NCBI GenBank assembly: GCA_001403755.1
Contig: CYUH01000015.1
Location: 784,589-848,588, forward strand
DNA length: 64,000 bases
Origin: Chryseobacterium senegalense
GTDB lineage: Bacteria > Bacteroidota > Bacteroidia > Flavobacteriales > Weeksellaceae
Reading direction: 5' to 3'
The notes beneath the pieces were generated by a model. That model saw only the letters and a program-made list of their open reading frames with translations, ran no database searches and was not told the DNA's origin. The position numbers and the translations under genes were made by a program. This document shows, in pieces, positions 1 through 9,310 of the stretch; position 1 is the stretch's first letter, and every line of letters starts with the position of its first letter.

Positions 1-450
1 ATTGTTCGTGGTGCTTACATGGAAAAGGAAAGAGAAAGAGCAGCCGAGAAAAACTATCCGGATCCAATCCAACCGAATAAGGAAGCTTCAGACAAGAATT
101 ACAATGCAGCAATTGATTTCGTGATGCAAAATATAGATCGTGTTTCAGGATTTTTCGGAACGCATAACGAAATCTCCACCGAATTGGTGATGAATAAAAT
201 GCAGGCAAAACATTTAGATAATAGTTCCGAAAGTATTTATTTTGGACAACTTTATGGCATGAGCGACAATATCACGTACACGCTTGCCGACCAAAAATAC
301 AATGTGGCGAAATATTTACCTTATGGTCCGGTGAAAGATGTGGTGCCTTACCTCACGCGACGCGCCGAAGAAAATACTTCTGTAGCAGGACAAACCGGCC
401 GCGAATTGTCTTTAATTAGCAAAGAATTGAAAAGAAGAAAAGGAAATTAA
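1..450 (+). CDS. Proline dehydrogenase, C-terminal part (5' end outside window)
   Basis: Reading frame 1 is open from the first base and ends at TAA 448-450, so the start lies upstream. It encodes the C-terminal part of the FAD-dependent proline dehydrogenase TIM barrel, which oxidises proline to pyrroline-5-carboxylate and passes electrons to the respiratory chain. The opening residues IVRGAYMEKERERAAE match the conserved (K/R)-(L/I)-V-R-G-A-Y-x-x-x-E block of the family, and the barrel end includes the typical RRAEEN segment. There is no aldehyde dehydrogenase domain after it, so this is a monofunctional enzyme, not full-length PutA. An intrinsic terminator follows directly. Family assignment is confident; total length cannot be judged. 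Confidence 0.9.
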   Translation: MVRGAYMEKERERAAEKNYPDPIQPNKEASDKNYNAAIDFVMQNIDRVSGFFGTHNEISTELVMNKMQAKHLDNSSESIYFGQLYGMSDNITYTLADQKYNVAKYLPYGPVKDVVPYLTRRAEENTSVAGQTGRELSLISKELKRRKGN

Positions 451-479
451 TCTTTTTTCTTACAATTTTAAATAGATCG

Positions 480-506
480 GAGTTGGATTTTTTTCCAACT
501 CTTTTT
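480..506 (+). terminator. Intrinsic terminator after proline dehydrogenase
   Basis: A perfect 8-bp stem GAGTTGGA / TCCAACTC (480-487 and 494-501) encloses six T and is followed by a T run. It sits only 8 bases before the first possible priA start, so priA must be transcribed by read-through or from a promoter overlapping this region. Confidence 0.85.
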
Positions 507-514
507 CATTAAAT

Positions 515-3004
515 TTGTCTTTCGAAGCTGTGTGCATTTTCAAAAAATCTATTGAATTGACTTTTGCCCAAATTATTTTACCGCTCAATCTTGCAGGGAC
601 TTTTACATATAAAGTTCCCGATGATTTGGTTGAAATCTTACAACCGGGGATGCGCGTTTTGGTTTCATTTCGTGGCAAAAAAATTTATACAGGAATCGTC
701 ACGGAAATCCACCGTCGCAAACCCGAAAATTTCGTACCTAAGGAAATCCTGAATATTCTAGATGATTCTCCAATTCTTCCGGAAGAGCAAATTGCTTTCT
801 GGCAATGGATTTCGGAATATTATCTCTGCAATTTGGGTGAGATTTATAGATATGCTTTTCCTTCATCATTAAAGTTGGAGAGCGAAACTTATCTAAAATT
901 AAAGCCCAATATCACGGTAGATTTTCAGAATTTGGATGTGAATGAAATGTATCTTATTCAAGCTTTGGAAGTTCGGCAATTGATCAATTTAACGGAGATT
1001 GAAGCATTTATTCCGAAAAAAGAAATCGTGAAAACCATCAATGCTTTGATCGATATGCAGTATATTGAAATTGATGAAAAAATTGCGGAGAAATATCGGG
1101 CGAAAGAAGTTGCTTACTTAAAAATCAATGAAGCAGAAGTTGCAAAGCGGAAAATTCCGGAAATTCTCTTGGAACTGAAACGTTCGCCGAAGCAACAGGA
1201 ATTATTTCTTTACCTGCTTGAAAAACATACCGAAAATCCCGAAAAAGATTTAAAAAAATCTGAAGTTTTCGAAGAAGGAAATTTTTCGCAGCCACAATTG
1301 AAATCTTTGGTCGAGAAGAATTTGGTTCAGGAATATTATCTTCAAAAAGATCGTTTGGAAGCGTATGATGGCGAAATAGAAAATATTGAAGAGCTCACGG
1401 AAATCCAGATGCAATCGAAAAAAGAGATTGATGAAGCTTTCGAAATTGGAAAAAATGTTTTGCTCCACGGCGTAACTTCTTCCGGGAAGACGCACATTTA
1501 TCTAGAGAAAATTGCAGAAACAGTTTCTGAAGGCAAAAACGTCCTTTTGTTGCTTCCGGAAATCTCACTTACTAAGCAAATTGTACAGCGTTTAGAAAAA
1601 AAATACGGCAAAGAACTCGGTTTTTATCACCAAAAACTAACGGATTTTGAGAAGGTTGAAGTATGGCGTAAAATAAAGAATAATCAACTGAAAATACTTA
1701 TCGGAACTAGGAATTCGTTGTTTCTTCCGTTTTCGAATTTAGGCTTGGTTGTGGTTGATGAAGAGCACGATTCTGCGTACAAACCAAGAGAAGTTTCCCC
1801 TTTTTTTAATGCTAAAGATGCGGCCCAAGTTTTGGCAAAATTCTATCATGCTCCCGTGATCTTGGGTTCTGCAACTCCTTCGGTGGAATCTTACTATTTG
1901 GCCAAAACCGAAAAATTGAAATATGTTTTTCTATCCGAACGTTTCGGAAAGGTAAAGCTACCTGAATTTGAATTGATTAATTTCAAAGAAGCGCAGGATT
2001 CCAAAAAAGTTATTGGGAATTTTTCTCTACAATTAATCAGCGAAATAAAAACTGAACTGGAACGGAAAAAACAGACCATGATTCTCCACAACCGTCGCGG
2101 TTATGCCAATGTGATTGAGTGCGAAACCTGTGGCTATGTGAATTATTGCTCGAATTGTGATGTGGTGATGACGTATCACAAGTTTGCGAATGAGATGAAA
2201 TGCCACTATTGCGGGCAAAAATCGGCTAAACCGAAAGTATGTCCGAAATGCCATTCCGAAAATTTGAATGAACGTGGAGTGGGTGTGGAACAGGTTCAGG
2301 AAGAAATTTCGAGGCTTTTTCCTGATTCGGAAGTCGATCGAATGGATGTAGATTCGATGCGGAAGAAATTCGCATATGAAAAATTATACGAAAAGATCGA
2401 AAGTGGCGAAACCGATATTTTGGTAGGAACCCAAATGATTTCCAAGGGTTTAGATTTCGATAATATAGAACTGGTCGCGATTCCTCGAGCGGATTCGATG
2501 TTGTATGTACAAGATTTTCGGGCAGAGGAAAGGGCTTTTCAACTCATCACTCAAGTTTCAGGTAGAGCCGGGAGAATCTCGGGGGAAGGAAAAGTTTTTA
2601 TTCAAACCTATAATCCTCAACATTCAGTGTTTCAATTAATTAAAGAAAACAATCAGGAGAAAATCTACCGTCATTTCCTGGAGGAAAGGAAGAAATTTCT
2701 GTATCCGCCCTTTGTGAAGTTAATCATGATTGAACTAAAGCACAGAAAAGAAGATAAAGTGAATCGGGCATCGCAATTTTTAGGATCAATCCTTAGAAAA
2801 TATCTTCCGGAAGAATGCATTTTAGGTCCGGAAAAATCTCCTATCGGTAAACTGAATTTGATGTACCAATATCAAATTTTGCTCAAATTTCCTCGCGGTA
2901 AAAAGTACAAAGAATTCAAAAACATCTTGCTTAAAAGTTTTGATGAATTTGAGGAAATTACTGCATATCAGAGCATTAAAAGACTGGTTTTTGTTGATTT
3001 TTAA
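515..3004 (+). CDS. priA: Primosomal protein N' (PriA helicase)
   Basis: PriA is the superfamily 2 3'-5' DNA helicase that reloads the replicative helicase at stalled forks. Visible features, numbered from 515: N-terminal 3'BD segment (FAQIILPLNLAGTFTYKV), Walker A GVTSSGKT at 319-326, DEEH box at 415-418, and a zinc-binding cysteine cluster from C536 to C579 (CETC, CSNC, CHYC, CPKC). C-terminal helicase motifs include SGRAGR. Length about 815-829 residues fits the family. There is no ATG near the start: candidates are TTG 515, GTG 530 and TTG 557. TTG 557 places the first residue just before the conserved FAQIILPL, as in relatives, so the true protein may be 815 residues. It follows a terminator and precedes dacB by 117 bp. 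Confidence 0.95.
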   Translation: MSFEAVCIFKKSIELTFAQIILPLNLAGTFTYKVPDDLVEILQPGMRVLVSFRGKKIYTGIVTEIHRRKPENFVPKEILNILDDSPILPEEQIAFWQWISEYYLCNLGEIYRYAFPSSLKLESETYLKLKPNITVDFQNLDVNEMYLIQALEVRQLINLTEIEAFIPKKEIVKTINALIDMQYIEIDEKIAEKYRAKEVAYLKINEAEVAKRKIPEILLELKRSPKQQELFLYLLEKHTENPEKDLKKSEVFEEGNFSQPQLKSLVEKNLVQEYYLQKDRLEAYDGEIENIEELTEIQMQSKKEIDEAFEIGKNVLLHGVTSSGKTHIYLEKIAETVSEGKNVLLLLPEISLTKQIVQRLEKKYGKELGFYHQKLTDFEKVEVWRKIKNNQLKILIGTRNSLFLPFSNLGLVVVDEEHDSAYKPREVSPFFNAKDAAQVLAKFYHAPVILGSATPSVESYYLAKTEKLKYVFLSERFGKVKLPEFELINFKEAQDSKKVIGNFSLQLISEIKTELERKKQTMILHNRRGYANVIECETCGYVNYCSNCDVVMTYHKFANEMKCHYCGQKSAKPKVCPKCHSENLNERGVGVEQVQEEISRLFPDSEVDRMDVDSMRKKFAYEKLYEKIESGETDILVGTQMISKGLDFDNIELVAIPRADSMLYVQDFRAEERAFQLITQVSGRAGRISGEGKVFIQTYNPQHSVFQLIKENNQEKIYRHFLEERKKFLYPPFVKLIMIELKHRKEDKVNRASQFLGSILRKYLPEECILGPEKSPIGKLNLMYQYQILLKFPRGKKYKEFKNILLKSFDEFEEITAYQSIKRLVFVDF

Positions 3005-3068
3005 CACATTTTAACATAATTAACTGTGTTTTATAAGGGTGAAAACAAGGTAGCTCGATAATAATTTA

Positions 3069-3076
3069 TATTTTTG
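3069..3076 (+). promoter_or_regulatory. Putative -7 box upstream of dacB
   Basis: TATTTTTG matches the Bacteroidota -7 consensus TAnnTTTG, 45 bases before the dacB ATG. I see no good TTG -33 element at the right spacing, so this is tentative. Confidence 0.4.
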
Positions 3077-3121
3077 AACGTTGAATAATGAGCATTATTC
3101 AGATCATCAAATTAAATGTAA

Positions 3122-4570
3122 ATGATTAGACTTAAAAATATATTGGTCTCTACTGCTTTTGCAATTTCGGCATCGGCATACGGACAAGGAACTTTTGCCT
3201 CTTCAAACTACCCACAATCCTACGAAACACATTCTTCAAATATTTCCGCACCAGAAAAATTAATGTCGGCCAAAGAATTGGTCGATATTAAAATAAATTC
3301 GATCATGAATGATCCTGTGCTTCGAAATGCGAATTGGGGTTTTGTGATATATGATCCTAAAACCAAAAAAGTGGTAAGTTCTTACAATGAAAACGCTTCT
3401 TTGGTTCCGGCATCTACCACCAAACTACTAACTACTGAGACAGCGATGAGTCTTTTGGGAGAAAAGTTTCGTTGGAACACCCAGTTAGAACATTCCGGAA
3501 ATATTGATGCAGACGGAGTTTTGCAAGGAAATTTGTACATCGTTGGAAGTGGCGATCCATCCTTAGGAACTAATAAAGCGGGCGCTTCTTCCTATAGTTC
3601 TATCATTGCGGATTTCATTGGTGCAATTTCACAGAAAGGAATCAAGAAGGTTAATGGCGATATCATCATCCAAACTGCGGTTTTCAAAATGAATAAAATG
3701 CAAAGTTTACCTGCGAATATCGTTTGGTTGGAAAATGGGAGCTATTATTTACCGGTGGGTTCAACCTATGAAATTAATCCGCAAAATGAGAAATTAATTG
3801 CCAAGCAAGCCAACCCTTTTGCCGAAAATAAGAACTTCTATTATATTTCGCCATACATTAACCAAATGGTATATGCAGATAAGTTTAATGGATCTGGACT
3901 TACCACAAAATTGCCCGATGCACCAGCGTATCTTGCCAATAACTTGAGAACGACCATGATCAAAAGAGGTTTGCCTGTGACGGGAAATGTGGTTCCCAGA
4001 ACGATCGATCTGAATCCTGAAAAAAGAGAGGTCATCACCAACTATCAGTCGCCAACGATATCAGAAATTGTTTATTATACCAATCAACACAGCGATAATG
4101 CTTTGGCAGAAGCTACTTTGCGAATGGTAGGTTTTCAGAAAAACGGAGATCAAACTTTAGAAAGCGGTAGGAAGGTGGTGATGGATCATCTGAAGGAAAT
4201 TTCTTTTGATACCAACGGCCTCAATTATATGGATGGAAGCGGTTTATCACGTAGCAATTTGGTGACACCCATTTCACAGGTGAAATTTTTAACCAATTTA
4301 ATGAATGAAAAATATTATAAAACATATTTTGAATCTTTACCGATTGGCGGACAAACCGGAACGTTGAAGAGAATGTTTTTAGGAAACGGCAACGGACAAA
4401 TTTTTGCCAAAACCGGTACATTAAATAAAGTAAAAACTTTGGCAGGTTACCTCAAAACCAATAACGGCAAAACATTGGTTTTCTCTTTGCTCATCAATAA
4501 TTACGCTGGTTCCGTAGATCAGGTGAAAAACCGAATGGAACAACTTTTGGAGCCGGCTCTTAATCTTTAG
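3122..4570 (+). CDS. dacB: D-alanyl-D-alanine carboxypeptidase/endopeptidase (PBP4 type)
   Basis: Periplasmic low-molecular-mass penicillin-binding protein of peptidase family S13, which trims or cleaves cross-links in peptidoglycan. A signal peptide (about residues 1-21, ending SAYG-Q) precedes the catalytic domain. The three active-site motifs are present: SxxK as STTK at 98-101, SDN at 324-326 and KTG at 430-432. The large gap between SxxK and SDN is the insertion typical of class C (PBP4) enzymes. At 482 residues it is full length. Single-gene unit closed by a terminator. Symbol given by family; another S13 paralogue name is possible. Confidence 0.93.
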   Translation: MIRLKNILVSTAFAISASAYGQGTFASSNYPQSYETHSSNISAPEKLMSAKELVDIKINSIMNDPVLRNANWGFVIYDPKTKKVVSSYNENASLVPASTTKLLTTETAMSLLGEKFRWNTQLEHSGNIDADGVLQGNLYIVGSGDPSLGTNKAGASSYSSIIADFIGAISQKGIKKVNGDIIIQTAVFKMNKMQSLPANIVWLENGSYYLPVGSTYEINPQNEKLIAKQANPFAENKNFYYISPYINQMVYADKFNGSGLTTKLPDAPAYLANNLRTTMIKRGLPVTGNVVPRTIDLNPEKREVITNYQSPTISEIVYYTNQHSDNALAEATLRMVGFQKNGDQTLESGRKVVMDHLKEISFDTNGLNYMDGSGLSRSNLVTPISQVKFLTNLMNEKYYKTYFESLPIGGQTGTLKRMFLGNGNGQIFAKTGTLNKVKTLAGYLKTNNGKTLVFSLLINNYAGSVDQVKNRMEQLLEPALNL

Positions 4571-4595
4571 TAGATAATAAATTAATAATATCAAT

Positions 4596-4628
4596 AACCT
4601 TTCAATAATAATTGAGAGGTTTTTTTTA
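4596..4628 (+). terminator. Intrinsic terminator after dacB
   Basis: Stem AACCTTTCAA / TTGAGAGGTT (4596-4605, 4612-4621; one T-G wobble) followed by a run of T. The next gene starts only 24 bases downstream. Confidence 0.85.
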
Positions 4629-4651
4629 ACTTTAGCCAAAAATTTACCTTA

Positions 4652-6586
4652 ATGAAAAAACTTTATGTAATTGCTTTTGCAGTATTTTTTGTGCAGGCAT
4701 TTTCTCAGAAAAATGAGGAGGCCGAAAGAAAAAGCATGATTCGAAATGAGCTTCAAAAGTATTCGAAAATGGTTGACTACAACGTGAACCCTAATACGCT
4801 CAATTATGATTTAAAATATCAAAGACTGGAATTGGATTTGGATCCGGCCCAACATTTCGTGAGCGGAACGGTTACCAGCCATTTCGTTCCAAATCAGAAT
4901 ATTTCGAGTATCTACTTTGATCTATCCGATGTACTTTCTGTTTCGGAAGTGAAATATCACGGTTCTAATCTTGCTTTTACGCAACTGAGTACAAAGGAAA
5001 TTAAAATAGATTTTCCGTCAAATATTCCTGCAGCAACTTTGGATTCGCTTTCCATTAAATATTCTGGCGCTCCAGATACCGGCGGAAGTGCGGGCGATGC
5101 TTTCACGGTTTCTACGCAAGGTGGAACACCTGTTTTGTATACACTTTCCGAACCTTACGGAGCTCAGGAATGGTTTCCGACAAAGCAAAGTTTAAATGAT
5201 AAAATTGAAAAATTAGATATCAAAATCAATACACCATCGCAATACAGCGTGGCAGCGAATGGAAAACTCATTTCGGAAACTTCATTGACAGGAAGTAGAA
5301 AACTCACTTTCTGGCAAACCAATTATCCAATTCCTGCATATCTCATTGCTTTGGGAATTACGAATTATACCAAACTTAACGATACCATGGGAACACCACC
5401 TTTTCCTTTCGTTAATTATTTATATCCATCCACAGCGAGCAATTCAACCACGATTTCAAATATAAACTGGACCAAAACGGTAATGAATACTTTCGAAGAA
5501 TATTTCGGACCTTATCCTTATCGCAACGAAAAATATGGTCATATGCAATTCAGTTGGGGAGGAGGCATGGAGCATGCTACGATGTCGTCCATGGGATCAT
5601 GGGGACGCGGAATCATCGCTCACGAATTGGCGCATCAATGGTTTGGTGACAAAGTTACTTGTGGTTCATGGAATGACATTTGGCTCAACGAAGGTTTTGC
5701 CACCTTTGGGGAACATTTAGCGAACGAAAAATTATTGATGACCAATTCTCAGTTCATGAGCTACCTGAGTTCCGAAATGAGTTATATTACAGGTTCTCCG
5801 GGCGGAAGCGTATATGTAGCAGATGGTAATCTCGGAAATACAGGAACTATTTTCAGTGGAAGATTAACTTATTCCAAAGGCGGATATGTGGTAAGAATGC
5901 TCAAGTGGATTCTGGGTGATGACGCATTTTATGCAGCAGTCAAAGATTATCATGCAAGACCGGAATTGGCTTATGGATATGCCAAAACAGCCGATTTGAA
6001 GAACTCTCTGCTTCAATCAACCGGAAAAGATTTTACCGAATTTTTCAACGATTGGATCTATGGACAAGGTTATCCGACCTATCAAATCCGTTGGAACCAG
6101 ACATCTGATGATATGTTGAGAATTAGAGTAAGTCAAACGCAAAGCCATTCATCGGTGAGCTTTTTTGAAATGCCATTGCCAATCAAAGTGAATGGTACTG
6201 GTGGGCAAGTAGCCTATTTGAAATTAGATCATACGACAAACAATCAGAATTTTGCTAACCTGATCAACTTCCCGGTTTCTAGCATTCAATTCAATTATGA
6301 AAATCAAATTATTCAAAGAAACTCAACAGTAACCAAAGATACGTCCTTGCTTGCGGTTGATGATTCTTCGAAAGACGCCGTGAAAATTTATCCAAATCCG
6401 GTGAAAAATCAATTGTCAGTTTCAGGAATTTCTAGAGATCAAAACTTCGAAATCTTTAGCGTTGATGGGAAATTGATTAAAAAAGGAAGTATTTCTTCGG
6501 GAAAACCGGTGGATGTTACCTCGCTTTCAAAAGGAGTTTATATCTTTAAAATTGATAGTCAGAATCTCAAATTTGTTAAACAATAA
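4652..6586 (+). CDS. Secreted M1 family aminopeptidase with T9SS sorting domain
   Basis: Gluzincin metallopeptidase that removes N-terminal residues from peptides, here exported. A signal peptide (MKKLYVIAFAVFFVQAFSQ) is followed by the M1 beta-saddle domain, then the catalytic domain with the zinc site HELAHQW at 324-330 and the third ligand in NEGFA (E347), giving HExxH-x18-E. A GGGMEH segment just upstream matches the GxMEN exopeptidase motif with H replacing N, which is common in secreted M1 relatives. Residues about 573-644 form a T9SS type A domain (IYPNPVKNQL ... GVYIFKI). So it should cross the inner membrane by Sec and the outer membrane by type IX secretion. Monocistronic, with terminators on both sides. 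Confidence 0.93.
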   Translation: MKKLYVIAFAVFFVQAFSQKNEEAERKSMIRNELQKYSKMVDYNVNPNTLNYDLKYQRLELDLDPAQHFVSGTVTSHFVPNQNISSIYFDLSDVLSVSEVKYHGSNLAFTQLSTKEIKIDFPSNIPAATLDSLSIKYSGAPDTGGSAGDAFTVSTQGGTPVLYTLSEPYGAQEWFPTKQSLNDKIEKLDIKINTPSQYSVAANGKLISETSLTGSRKLTFWQTNYPIPAYLIALGITNYTKLNDTMGTPPFPFVNYLYPSTASNSTTISNINWTKTVMNTFEEYFGPYPYRNEKYGHMQFSWGGGMEHATMSSMGSWGRGIIAHELAHQWFGDKVTCGSWNDIWLNEGFATFGEHLANEKLLMTNSQFMSYLSSEMSYITGSPGGSVYVADGNLGNTGTIFSGRLTYSKGGYVVRMLKWILGDDAFYAAVKDYHARPELAYGYAKTADLKNSLLQSTGKDFTEFFNDWIYGQGYPTYQIRWNQTSDDMLRIRVSQTQSHSSVSFFEMPLPIKVNGTGGQVAYLKLDHTTNNQNFANLINFPVSSIQFNYENQIIQRNSTVTKDTSLLAVDDSSKDAVKIYPNPVKNQLSVSGISRDQNFEIFSVDGKLIKKGSISSGKPVDVTSLSKGVYIFKIDSQNLKFVKQ

Positions 6587-6593
6587 AATTCAG

Positions 6594-6620
6594 AAACCTT
6601 CAGCAATGAAGGTTTTTTTT
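6594..6620 (+). terminator. Intrinsic terminator after the M1 peptidase
   Basis: Stem AAACCTTC / GAAGGTTT (6594-6601, 6608-6615) with loop AGCAAT and a run of T. Confidence 0.88.
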
Positions 6621-6672
6621 ATGATTTTGCTTTAAAAGTAAATGATTAAATTCTTTATTAAAAACAGTTGGT

Positions 6673-6700
6673 TTGCACTTTCCGTCAAGGTTTATTTTTG
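6673..6700 (+). promoter_or_regulatory. Promoter of kbl
   Basis: TTG at 6673-6675, 17-base spacer, then TATTTTTG at 6693-6700: an excellent match to the Bacteroidota TTG / TAnnTTTG promoter, 30 bases before the ATG. Confidence 0.65.
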
Positions 6701-6730
6701 CTAAATTAGCATCTCTAAATAAATTCAATT

Positions 6731-7924
6731 ATGATTTCTAAAAATTATCTGGAAAATCTTCAGAACGAATTACAAAATATCAAAAACGATGGTCTTTTTA
6801 AAACTGAAAGAATTATCACTTCCCAACAATCAGCTGAAATCGAGGCCAACGGAAAAAAGCTCCTGAACTTCTGCGCTAACAATTATTTAGGACTTTCCAA
6901 CCATCCTGAAGTGATGAAAGCTTCCCAAGATATGATCGAAAGCCATGGTTATGGGATGTCTTCTGTTCGTTTTATTTGCGGAACTCAGGATATCCATAAA
7001 GAACTGGAAGCGAAAATTTCAAAGTTTTTGGGAATGGAAGATACAATTCTTTACGCCGCGTGTTTCGATGCGAATGGTGGTGTTTTCGAACCTTTATTTT
7101 CAGAAGAAGATGCCATTATTTCCGATGAACTGAATCACGCTTCCATTATTGATGGAGTTCGTCTTTGCAAAGCTGCGAGATACCGCTACAAAAACAATAA
7201 TATGCAAGATTTGGAAGAGCAGTTAAAAGCAGCTTCCGAGAAAAATCACCGTTTCAAAATCATCGTGACCGACGGAGTTTTCTCCATGGATGGAATTGTA
7301 GCCGATTTAAAAGGAGTTTGCGATTTGGCTGAAAAATATGATGCTTTGGTGATGGTTGATGATTCTCACGCAACAGGATTTATCGGGAAAACGGGCCGCG
7401 GAACCCACGAAGCTAATGAGGTGATGGGTAGAGTTGATCTGATTACTTCAACTTTAGGAAAAGCTTTGGGCGGGGCTTTGGGTGGATTTACTTCCGGCAA
7501 AAAAGAAATTATTGATATGCTGAGACAGCGTTCCAGACCGTATCTATTTTCAAATTCACTTGCTCCAGGAATTGTGGGCGCTGCGATGAAAGTTTTGGAT
7601 ATGATTTCCGAAGATACCTCTCTTAGAGATCGCGTGATGGAAAATGCAGAATATTTCCGAACCGAGATGAAAGCAAAAGGATTTGATATTCCCGATGGTG
7701 ATGCAGCGATTGTTCCGGTGATGCTTTATGATGCTCCTTTAGCCCAAAAAATGGCAGAAAAACTGATGGATGAAGGAATTTACGTCATCGGATTTTTCTA
7801 TCCGGTTGTACCTAAAGGAAAAGCGAGGATCCGCGTTCAGCTTTCTGCGGCACATACGAAAGACCAACTGGATAAAGCGATTGCCGCATTTGAAAAAGTG
7901 GGAAAAGAATTGAGTGTTATTTAA
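6731..7924 (+). CDS. kbl: Glycine C-acetyltransferase (2-amino-3-ketobutyrate CoA ligase)
   Basis: PLP-dependent alpha-oxoamine synthase that, with threonine dehydrogenase, converts threonine to glycine and acetyl-CoA. Visible are the family blocks [33 protein letters not shown] and the PLP-binding lysine in TLGKALGG (K244). Its 397 residues match Kbl (about 398). No threonine dehydrogenase is adjacent. Paralogues in the same fold include serine palmitoyltransferase and 8-amino-7-oxononanoate synthase; the length and motifs favour Kbl, but sphingolipid-making Bacteroidota also carry similar enzymes, so substrate identity is slightly open. It has its own promoter and a bidirectional terminator. 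Confidence 0.88.
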   Translation: MISKNYLENLQNELQNIKNDGLFKTERIITSQQSAEIEANGKKLLNFCANNYLGLSNHPEVMKASQDMIESHGYGMSSVRFICGTQDIHKELEAKISKFLGMEDTILYAACFDANGGVFEPLFSEEDAIISDELNHASIIDGVRLCKAARYRYKNNNMQDLEEQLKAASEKNHRFKIIVTDGVFSMDGIVADLKGVCDLAEKYDALVMVDDSHATGFIGKTGRGTHEANEVMGRVDLITSTLGKALGGALGGFTSGKKEIIDMLRQRSRPYLFSNSLAPGIVGAAMKVLDMISEDTSLRDRVMENAEYFRTEMKAKGFDIPDGDAAIVPVMLYDAPLAQKMAEKLMDEGIYVIGFFYPVVPKGKARIRVQLSAAHTKDQLDKAIAAFEKVGKELSVI

Positions 7925-7945
7925 TTTAGAGCGAAAAAAAATGCT

Positions 7946-7975
7946 AAAAACCTTCCGTTTCGGGAGGTTTTTTTA
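7946..7975. terminator. Bidirectional terminator between kbl and the TSUP gene
   Basis: Stem AAAACCTTCCG / CGGGAGGTTTT (7947-7957, 7961-7971) with A and T runs on the two sides, serving both convergent genes. Confidence 0.88.
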
Positions 7976-7976
7976 T

Positions 7977-9284
7977 TCAGAAAAATATTTTATAAAGATT
8001 TCTTACACTGGAAATGATCAGCAATAACGCGACTAAAATTAACGCAGTTTTACGTGGCATTTTTCCTGCTAATCTTGCAGCAATGGGCGCAGCCAAAACT
8101 CCTCCGATAATTAATCCTAAAATAATTTCGATATTTGAAACCCCCAAACTTGAAAAGAAAACAATCGCTGCAGCAAGCGTTACGAAGAATTCCGCCATGC
8201 TTACGGTTCCAATCACATAGTTGGTTTTTCGTCCTTTGGAAAGTAGGGTAGAAGTAACAATTGGCCCCCAACCGCCGCCACCGAATGCATCCATCATTCC
8301 TCCGAAAAACCCGAGTCTCCCGATATGGGTTTTTTGTTTCACCACAATTTTTTTGAAGGCCAATCGGGTAATTCTGTATCCCATAATCAGGGTGTAAGTG
8401 GCCATCAATCCTTTGGCAAGATTCTCATATTCATTTCCCAAATATATGAGTAACAGCGAACCAGAAACCGCTCCAATAACTCCGGGAACAGCGAGATAAA
8501 GCAACATTTTTTTATTGACATTCCCATATTTGTAGTGGGAATACCCGCTCATCGCGCTCGAAAACATTTCCGCAGTGTGAATGGAGCCGGAAATCGAAGG
8601 CAATTTCACGCCCATTCCCATCATCAGCGTGGAACTCGTCAAGCCATAACCCATTCCCAGAGCGCCATCGACCATTTGTGCGAAAAATCCGATAGCAAGC
8701 ATCCAATAAAATTCATTCGGAATTTCGTAAACAAAATCTTTCGCTTGTGCATAAGAAAAATATTTATCGAAAGCGATGCCGAGGAAAAAAGCTGCAAAAG
8801 TGAGCGATAAATAAATGACCATTCGCCGATATTTTTTCGCTTCTTTGGAATATTGCCATTTCAGTTTTTGTTCCTTAAGAACCGATTCTTTATTTTTTGA
8901 AATAAAATTTTCAAGTTGAAAATCGCTTAGTTCTGGTTGATTGGCAATACTGATCAGCACATTTTTTTTCTGAACAATATCGATGATTTCGGTGTAAAAT
9001 TCAACTCCTAAATCGGTAATCAGCGCGATATGAGCATTGTAAAAATCGTCTTCGAAAAATCGTCTTTCCTGAATTTTAATGGTATCTTTTCCTTCAGCAA
9101 AATGTTTAATCTCGTCGGAAACCGATTCGAAAATCAAATGAATTTTGGTATTCGGAAAACTGTTGATAATTGTTTTAAGACTTTCCAAAGCTTCTGTTCC
9201 TCCGCCTACAATAAGCACTTTCAGGTTTTCCAGATTTAGGAAAACACTCAAAGATTGATGTTGGATATTGTGTTCGGACGACAT
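7977..9284 (-). CDS. Siroheme-synthase-like Rossmann domain fused to TauE/SafE (TSUP) exporter
   Basis: Two parts are visible. Residues about 11-130 resemble the NAD(P)-binding Rossmann half of precorrin-2 dehydrogenase (CysG N-domain/Met8): VLIVGGG at 23-29 and a late NQPELSDF block like the family's N-x-D-x-P-x-x-x-D/S-F. The region that in CysG continues with catalytic and helical segments is replaced by a charged linker, so dehydrogenase activity may be lost. Residues about 155-435 are a polytopic TSUP/TauE-SafE transporter with the usual two internal halves (GFFAQMVDGALGMGYG; GFFGGMMDAFGGGGWGP), a family that exports sulfite, sulfoacetate or related anions. It is the last gene of the cysHDN cluster, 26 bases after cysN, which supports a role in sulfite handling. 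Confidence 0.85.
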   Translation of the reverse strand: MSSEHNIQHQSLSVFLNLENLKVLIVGGGTEALESLKTIINSFPNTKIHLIFESVSDEIKHFAEGKDTIKIQERRFFEDDFYNAHIALITDLGVEFYTEIIDIVQKKNVLISIANQPELSDFQLENFISKNKESVLKEQKLKWQYSKEAKKYRRMVIYLSLTFAAFFLGIAFDKYFSYAQAKDFVYEIPNEFYWMLAIGFFAQMVDGALGMGYGLTSSTLMMGMGVKLPSISGSIHTAEMFSSAMSGYSHYKYGNVNKKMLLYLAVPGVIGAVSGSLLLIYLGNEYENLAKGLMATYTLIMGYRITRLAFKKIVVKQKTHIGRLGFFGGMMDAFGGGGWGPIVTSTLLSKGRKTNYVIGTVSMAEFFVTLAAAIVFFSSLGVSNIEIILGLIIGGVLAAPIAARLAGKMPRKTALILVALLLIISSVRNLYKIFF

Positions 9285-9310
9285 TGAATTCGGTAAATAT
9301 TTTTTAAATT

